A model generated the notes under the pieces. It did no database searches. It was given only the letters and a program-made list of their open reading frames with translations, and was not told where the DNA came from. Positions 36,144 to 40,143 of a DNA stretch of 40,143 nucleotides are shown one piece after another. Origin of the DNA: Acidobacteriota bacterium. GTDB taxonomy: Bacteria > Acidobacteriota > Terriglobia > Acidiferrales > UBA7541. A program made the position numbers and the translations under genes. The stretch spans positions 1 through 40,143 of the forward strand of contig DAHUXN010000091.1 in the NCBI GenBank assembly GCA_027307115.1, given 5' to 3'. The first letter of the stretch is position 1, and each line of letters opens with the position of its first letter.

Positions 36144-36578
36144 TTACGGCGCAACCGAAATACTCCCGTAAAGCAGTTTGAGCAGAATCAGTCCGCCAAT
36201 CATGGCCACGCACAGACTGAGCAGCGTCCCAATCAAAAAATATTCCGCGAAGCGCACGTGCTTGAATTCCGGGTAACGCGCGATTGCTTTGGCGGTCAGG
36301 ACCAGTCCCGCCGTGGCGGGCGAGCGCAGCAACAGCGCCGTCAAGATCAGAAACCTTTCCAGCCATCCGATGTACATTCCCGCATTGCGCAACTGCGCCG
36401 TGGTTTCATCGGCGGGCCGGACGTCTCCGTTTACCAGGGGCCGCGTGAGCGCGCGAATCAGATAGCCGCCGGCGAAAATCACAACCGCATAAACAGCGGC
36501 GGTGATTCCCAAACGCGGCAAAAAGCGTGCCGGAGGGAAAAGGGCCAAAGCTAGACACAGCTGTTCAATGAATTGCAT
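36144..36578 (-). CDS. Membrane protein resembling the C-terminal half of DUF3307, partner of SatD
   Basis: This 144-residue protein starts at the ATG at 36578 (MQFIEQLCLALALFPPARFL). Membrane segments are at about 4-22, 24-44, 76-92 and 118-140. The stretch AGMYIGWLERFLILTALLLRSPATAGLVLTAKAIARYPEFKHVRFAEYFLIGTLLS matches the end of DUF3307 proteins: G-x-x-I-G-x-L-E-R, then A-K-S/A-x-x-R, then A-E-Y-F-L-I-G-T. It lies 17 bp after the SatD gene. Its N-terminal half is shorter than the usual DUF3307 domain. The function is unknown, but SatD-DUF3307 pairs recur in genomes. Confidence 0.75.
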   Translation of the reverse strand: MQFIEQLCLALALFPPARFLPRLGITAAVYAVVIFAGGYLIRALTRPLVNGDVRPADETTAQLRNAGMYIGWLERFLILTALLLRSPATAGLVLTAKAIARYPEFKHVRFAEYFLIGTLLSLCVAMIGGLILLKLLYGSISVAP

Positions 36579-36595
36579 CGGCGTGTGCAAATGAC

Positions 36596-37264
36596 CTAAG
36601 TTGTATGAAAACGTGCAAATGCCACAAGGTAGCGCTCGATCAACTCTTCCACTCCCGAAGCGGCGGCGAGCAACTGGCCATAATAGCCGCGTTTCAGATT
36701 TCGCGATACGGTGGAGATATTGAGCCCCATGGCGCGGGCGGTGTCTTCGATTCGGCGATGCTCGAAGCGCGCGGCGATGGTCTTCCATTGCTGCTGCGTC
36801 ATGCGCTGCACCAGCGTATCTTGCAACTCATAGATCAAATTGACAATCGCATCAAACTGCGGATTGTGCGTACGAAAGGCCGTCAAAGCCGGTTGCTTGC
36901 GCCCGGTTCTCTTGCCCAAGTTTTCGAGCGCCTCGCGAGCCATGCGGAACGCCGCTCCGTCCAGTTCATTCACGGGCGCGGTGATGCGGCCCGCGACTTC
37001 GCCGACGCCAATGCCGACGCGCAGCGACAACGGCTGCAAGCGCCGGCGCAAGTCGAGCAGCAACCACGGAATCGTTTTGAGCCGCGCGGTGATGGTTTGA
37101 AATTCGTCGCCCGCGGTCACGGCATACGGCAACAACGTGAGTTTGCGTGAGCGATGCGCGCGTGTCGCCTGCCGCAGCCGCTCATGCAGCAGGGCAGGCA
37201 AGCGCGAGCGCGAGCCAGAGGAGACAACGTCGGCGATCAGGACGCCGTAGAGTGTCTGTGTCAT
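36596..37264 (-). CDS. SatD-family protein with C-terminal HTH
   Basis: This 222-residue protein starts at the ATG at 37264. GVLIADVVSSGSR, LTLLPYAVTAGDEFQTI and LSLRVGIGVGEVAGRI are the SatD-domain strands, reminiscent of nucleotide-cyclase-like folds. LDGAAFRMAREALE follows. The C terminus, EDTARAMGLNISTVSRNLKRGYY, is a helix-turn-helix. The combination suggests a ligand-sensing DNA-binding protein. Two copies of an 18-bp palindrome cover its own promoter, supporting autoregulation. The partner gene (membrane protein) follows after 17 bp. Confidence 0.8.
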   Translation of the reverse strand: MTQTLYGVLIADVVSSGSRSRLPALLHERLRQATRAHRSRKLTLLPYAVTAGDEFQTITARLKTIPWLLLDLRRRLQPLSLRVGIGVGEVAGRITAPVNELDGAAFRMAREALENLGKRTGRKQPALTAFRTHNPQFDAIVNLIYELQDTLVQRMTQQQWKTIAARFEHRRIEDTARAMGLNISTVSRNLKRGYYGQLLAAASGVEELIERYLVAFARFHTT

Positions 37265-37309
37265 TGCACGATTCAGTGCAAATATACACTTTTGCACGAA
37301 TCAGTGCAA
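37264..37309 (-). promoter_or_regulatory. SatD promoter with two identical-type operators
   Basis: On the minus strand TTGCACTGATTCGTGCAA (37309-37292) and TTGCACTGAATCGTGCAA (37281-37264) are near-perfect palindromes, with centres 28 bp apart. The first TTGCAC doubles as the -35; 17 bp later TATATT is the -10. The second operator covers the transcription start and ends on the start codon. Confidence 0.75.
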
Positions 37310-37328
37310 GTCATAATTCAGGGCGGCA

Positions 37329-38093
37329 TTACACGATCGGACGCACGCCTACGAGCTCCAGATACACTTCTCCGATGCCGCCCGTGACGTGCACTTCCAC
37401 CGTGACTTTCGATTTGCCGTAGGCGTCGTTCACGTACTCGTCGCCGTCTTTCTTGAAATCCGGCGCGTTCACCGAGCCCAAACCGCCGTCCACGGTGACG
37501 CGCACGCCAACGTCGCGCGGCAGCTTGATGTGCGCTTGGCCCACGCCGCCCTGAATCGACGCGGTCACGTTCTGCTTCCAGTCGCCGGCCAAATCCACGG
37601 TCGAGTTGCCCGCGCCCATTTGCACATCCAGATTCCGCAGCGTGATGCTGCTGAAATTCAGCGTCGAATTTCCCGCGCCCATCTCGACCGCCACATTGAG
37701 CGGAACGGCATTGTTCAAATGCAGATTCCATGTGTATTTCACGCCGCCGATCGTCGTGTGGGAAGCCTCGGGCTGCATCACCATCAGCGAACCGTTTCCG
37801 TCATGCACGCTGTAGCTGACGTCCGGCTTCCACTCCGGCACGTTGTACTTGATTGTGCCGTCGAGCAATTGCGGCGACCCGCCGGAAATATCCAACTCGC
37901 CCGCGGCCATTTGCAGGTGCACGTCCACCGATTTTGCAGCGCCCAGCGGGACAGAGACATTTTCCGTTTGCATCTCGGCCGTTCTTGCCACCGGCCCGCC
38001 GCCAATAATGCAGCCTGAAATTCCCAACGTCACGGCAAAGATCAATCCGGCCAGCATCTTTGGTGTCGTCTCGATTGTATTTCGCAGTTTCAT
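37329..38093 (-). CDS. Toast-rack (DUF2154-like) lipoprotein
   Basis: The ATG at 38093 (AGGA six bases upstream) gives 254 residues. The signal ends LGISGC with Cys28, a good lipobox. The mature protein consists of repeated strands with the words MGAGNSTLNFSS, MGAGNSTVDLAG, IQGGVGQAHIKLP, VDGGLGSVNAPDF and VTGGIGEVYLEL. This beta-helix-like G-x-G-x pattern is that of the LiaF/toast-rack family. Such proteins sense or hold envelope components; the role here is unknown. A processed form would be attached to the membrane by Lgt action. Confidence 0.82.
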   Translation of the reverse strand: MKLRNTIETTPKMLAGLIFAVTLGISGCIIGGGPVARTAEMQTENVSVPLGAAKSVDVHLQMAAGELDISGGSPQLLDGTIKYNVPEWKPDVSYSVHDGNGSLMVMQPEASHTTIGGVKYTWNLHLNNAVPLNVAVEMGAGNSTLNFSSITLRNLDVQMGAGNSTVDLAGDWKQNVTASIQGGVGQAHIKLPRDVGVRVTVDGGLGSVNAPDFKKDGDEYVNDAYGKSKVTVEVHVTGGIGEVYLELVGVRPIV

Positions 38094-38430
38094 CGCATTC
38101 CTCGTTGCCGCGTTCAAACACGCATGGGCGCATCGCCGCGGGCCGTTTCGATTTCGCCCCTGAGGGGATAAACGGAAATCTACTCTAAAATGTTTCCCGT
38201 GGTTCGGGAAGCAATTTATTGCCCGGCGCAAAGCGCCAGATCGATATAGCAATTCGCTGACCTGACGAATCGGCTGCGTGCGATTTTTGCAACCTTTTCG
38301 CTCCGCAAAGGGTCTCATATACTAGCAGCAGTTGCACGCAAGCGCCGAACGCGCCTGCGAACCCTCTGGCGCAACGCCTTAGGGTAAACCCTTCGGGTTT
38401 TCGGCCCTCAGGGTGAAGGGGGAGACGGTC
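38094..38430. other. Divergent intergenic region of 337 bp
   Basis: This lies between the toast-rack lipoprotein and the secreted Gly/His-rich gene. It contains a -10-like TATACT near 38320. Just before the latter gene is a small UUCG-type hairpin, AAACCC-ttc-GGGTTT (about 38386-38400), followed by the SD-like GGGGGAG. No ORF or repeat is recognised. Confidence 0.45.
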
Positions 38431-40143
38431 ATGGACCCAGCCGCCCCGAAGTCCATTTTCAGAGTCATCCTGATCTGCGCAGCGTTTCTTTACTTCACCG
38501 CGCTTGCTCCCTCCGCTCTTGCCCAAAAAGGCGGTTCGCGCGGCGGCGGAAGCTCGCACGGAGGAGGCTCGCACGCCAGCGGCGGCGCCCACGCCGGAAG
38601 CTCACACGGCGGCGGAGGGTTTCAGGGCGGCAGCGTTCATAGCGGAGGTCCCTATGGCGGCTTCGGCGTTTCCACGCACTCCGCAGGCAGCGGCAGCGTT
38701 TCCATGGCTGGCACATCGTCCAGCAACGGCCACGGCTCAAGCTCAGTTGGCTTTGCGCGGCGCATGAATTTCACGGGCAATACGTTCGTCGCGCCCCCTG
38801 CTGCGGTGGCGCGGCCCGTGGAGGGCGCCGCTCGCACGATTTTCATAAATGCGCGGCCGGAGTTCGAACAGACGAGCGTGCCAACGGGCGCGCGTCCATT
38901 TGCGGCAGGGAACTACCTGTGGGAAGCGCCGCCGCAACAAAGAACGCAACAGCGTGTAGCGACGCCACCTGCTCCTGCAGCGCCGCGTCCCATAACCGCG
39001 CCCGCATCGCAACCGATTCATCCCACGGTAATGCAGCCGCCGTCGCCGATTCGCCCGATGTCACTACCGTCGCCGACGCCGATGCAAATTCCGGGCTCTT
39101 TTCGCGCGCCTGGTCAAATGCCGATAGCGCGACCCGCTGCGATGCCCGTTTCGCCGTTGCCGATACCCATGCCAATTTCCCGGCCAATATCGCGGCTCCT
39201 ATCGCCGGTGATGTCGCGCCCCATCGCGTCCCCGGTACGGCCAATGCTGCGGCCAATACAGCGGCCAATGTTCGGCGGAAAGTTCGTCGCGCCTCCGCTG
39301 CGAGTGCCGGGCCTCGTGACGCCTGCGTCCAGGCCAATCCTCACGGGTCCAGTGCCGCCAATGAGCCATCCTCCTGTGCTGCCTGTGCGGCCGTTCGCGG
39401 GTATGAGCGTTGAGCCGGGGACGCACCGCCGGCCAATCACTCCGTTCACGGCGTTTGAAGGCTCGAATGTCACGCCTCCGCATCCGTGCATCAACACCAT
39501 CACTCGTTGCGGATTTGGCGGCGGCGTGCTGGATGGCGACGGCGATTTCGACAATGACGGTTTTGGTCCGTCGATATTCTTCGGCTTCCTGGGCCCGTTC
39601 GGCTTCTCGCCGCTCGGTTTTGGCTCGACTTGCATTTTCGATGGCTTCTTCCAAAACTGTTTTTTGTCGCCCGTCAATTTCTCGCCCTTCGGCTTTGGCG
39701 CGTTTGGACCTTTCGGGCTTTACGGTTCCTGGTACGGCGGCTACAATTTCGCGCCCTACGGCTCGAGTTTTCTGTTCATGCCTCCGGTTGATAATCTTCC
39801 GCCCGCGTTCGGCGATTATCTGCCGAACACGAACTACGCGCCGTCGTACATCTTCGAACCCGAGCCTCTGCCTGTACCGGAGGAAGCGCCGCCATCGGCC
39901 AACGCATCTGAAGCAATTCAGCCCGTAGTCAACCTCGTGTTGAAAGACGGCACGGTTTTTGGCGTGACGTCCTACTGGCTGGTGAACGACCGCCTCTTCT
40001 ACATCACCACGTATAAAATTCAGTCCAGCATTCCGATGGATCATCTCGACCTGCAGAAAACCGTGGACATAAATTGGAAACGCGGCGTCGCCTTCACGTT
40101 GACTCCGCAACCGCCGGAGCAGCAGCCGCGGCAAAATCCGCAG
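38431..40143 (+). CDS. Secreted Gly/His- and Pro/Met-rich protein, incomplete at the window end
   Basis: From the ATG at 38431 (GGGGGAG six bases upstream) the frame stays open for 571 codons to the window edge. Residues 1-31 form a signal peptide (LYFTALAPSALAQ). About 33-90 is GSHGGG-like and rich in Gly, Ser and His, and could bind metal. About 180-290 is rich in Pro, Met and Arg (PMSRPIASPVRPML). A Gly/Phe-rich part follows (SIFFGFLGPFGFSPLGFG). The C-terminal ~60 residues form a small beta domain, NLVLKDGTVFGVTSYWLVND with VDINWKRGVAF, found in many acidobacterial secreted proteins. I know no function. The low-complexity regions suggest a structural or envelope role. Confidence 0.75.
   Translation, partial: MDPAAPKSIFRVILICAAFLYFTALAPSALAQKGGSRGGGSSHGGGSHASGGAHAGSSHGGGGFQGGSVHSGGPYGGFGVSTHSAGSGSVSMAGTSSSNGHGSSSVGFARRMNFTGNTFVAPPAAVARPVEGAARTIFINARPEFEQTSVPTGARPFAAGNYLWEAPPQQRTQQRVATPPAPAAPRPITAPASQPIHPTVMQPPSPIRPMSLPSPTPMQIPGSFRAPGQMPIARPAAMPVSPLPIPMPISRPISRLLSPVMSRPIASPVRPMLRPIQRPMFGGKFVAPPLRVPGLVTPASRPILTGPVPPMSHPPVLPVRPFAGMSVEPGTHRRPITPFTAFEGSNVTPPHPCINTITRCGFGGGVLDGDGDFDNDGFGPSIFFGFLGPFGFSPLGFGSTCIFDGFFQNCFLSPVNFSPFGFGAFGPFGLYGSWYGGYNFAPYGSSFLFMPPVDNLPPAFGDYLPNTNYAPSYIFEPEPLPVPEEAPPSANASEAIQPVVNLVLKDGTVFGVTSYWLVNDRLFYITTYKIQSSIPMDHLDLQKTVDINWKRGVAFTLTPQPPEQQPRQNPQ

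Noticed and set aside
35526-36554. Plus-strand frame opposite lgt and the DUF3307-like gene
   Set aside because: Gln/Arg/His-rich translation opposite two membrane proteins; no supporting signal.
1-40143. CRISPR arrays, tRNA and rRNA genes, insertion sequences, integrases
   Set aside because: No regularly spaced repeats, no cloverleaf with CCA-adjacent pattern and no transposase or integrase motifs were recognised on either strand.

Overview
The window looks like a chromosomal segment of an Acidobacteriota member (Terriglobia-like), with fairly high GC and mixed gene orientation. This is inferred from gene content rather than a marker gene. The indicators are an orphan MacB/FtsX permease of the acidobacterial ADOP type, a winged-helix/TolB-like/TPR regulator, two PEP-CTERM proteins, several outer-membrane beta-barrels and many small regulator/target pairs. 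No rRNA, tRNA, CRISPR array, transposase or phage gene was seen.

Layout. 0-5 kb: end of an unknown gene, a divergent beta-barrel and Sel1-repeat pair, a two-TM potassium-type channel, a PPOX flavoprotein and two tandem DUF1059 genes. 5-10 kb: a zinc-ribbon membrane protein set among hairpin repeats, a 4-TM protein divergent from an APC permease, an HdeD-like protein, a monohaem cytochrome c and a beta-barrel. 10-14.3 kb: an HxlR regulator beside a frameshifted VOC/PhnB pseudogene, a secreted protein, a BNR beta-propeller gene with a MoaD/ThiS-like partner, and an ArsR/SRPBCC pair with a clear operator. 14.3-22.4 kb: the ADOP permease, a two-cupredoxin protein, a second zinc-ribbon protein, a beta-barrel, a methyltransferase, a SnoaL-like protein and an alpha/beta hydrolase, interspersed with small 3'-end remnants of related genes. 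22.4-31.7 kb: a STAS operon, DUF2784, a NYN nuclease with an odd leader, a large TIG/propeller lipoprotein, two PilZ genes (one fused to a degenerate receiver), a TPR protein and the HTH/TolB/TPR regulator, which carries an in-frame TGA. 31.7-40.1 kb: a Cys-rich secreted micropeptide between hairpin repeats, two PEP-CTERM proteins, a CarD/DUF3553-like protein, a cold-shock protein with an attenuator-like leader, a variant Lgt, a SatD operon with twin operators, a toast-rack lipoprotein and a Gly/His/Pro-rich secreted protein running off the end.

Most interesting non-coding signals. (1) A 51-53 nt hairpin element occurs in three good copies plus degenerate ones. Its outer stem and CC/T internal loop are conserved while the inner stem changes sequence but keeps pairing, and it lies next to both zinc-ribbon paralogues. 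(2) An intrinsic terminator abuts the NYN start codon just downstream of an extended -10 promoter. (3) A terminator-like hairpin lies in the cold-shock gene leader. (4) Several perfect palindromes sit in divergent or autoregulated promoters. (5) Repeated 3'-tail gene echoes lie between 16.8 and 21.1 kb. All calls come from reading the sequence; no database search was run.
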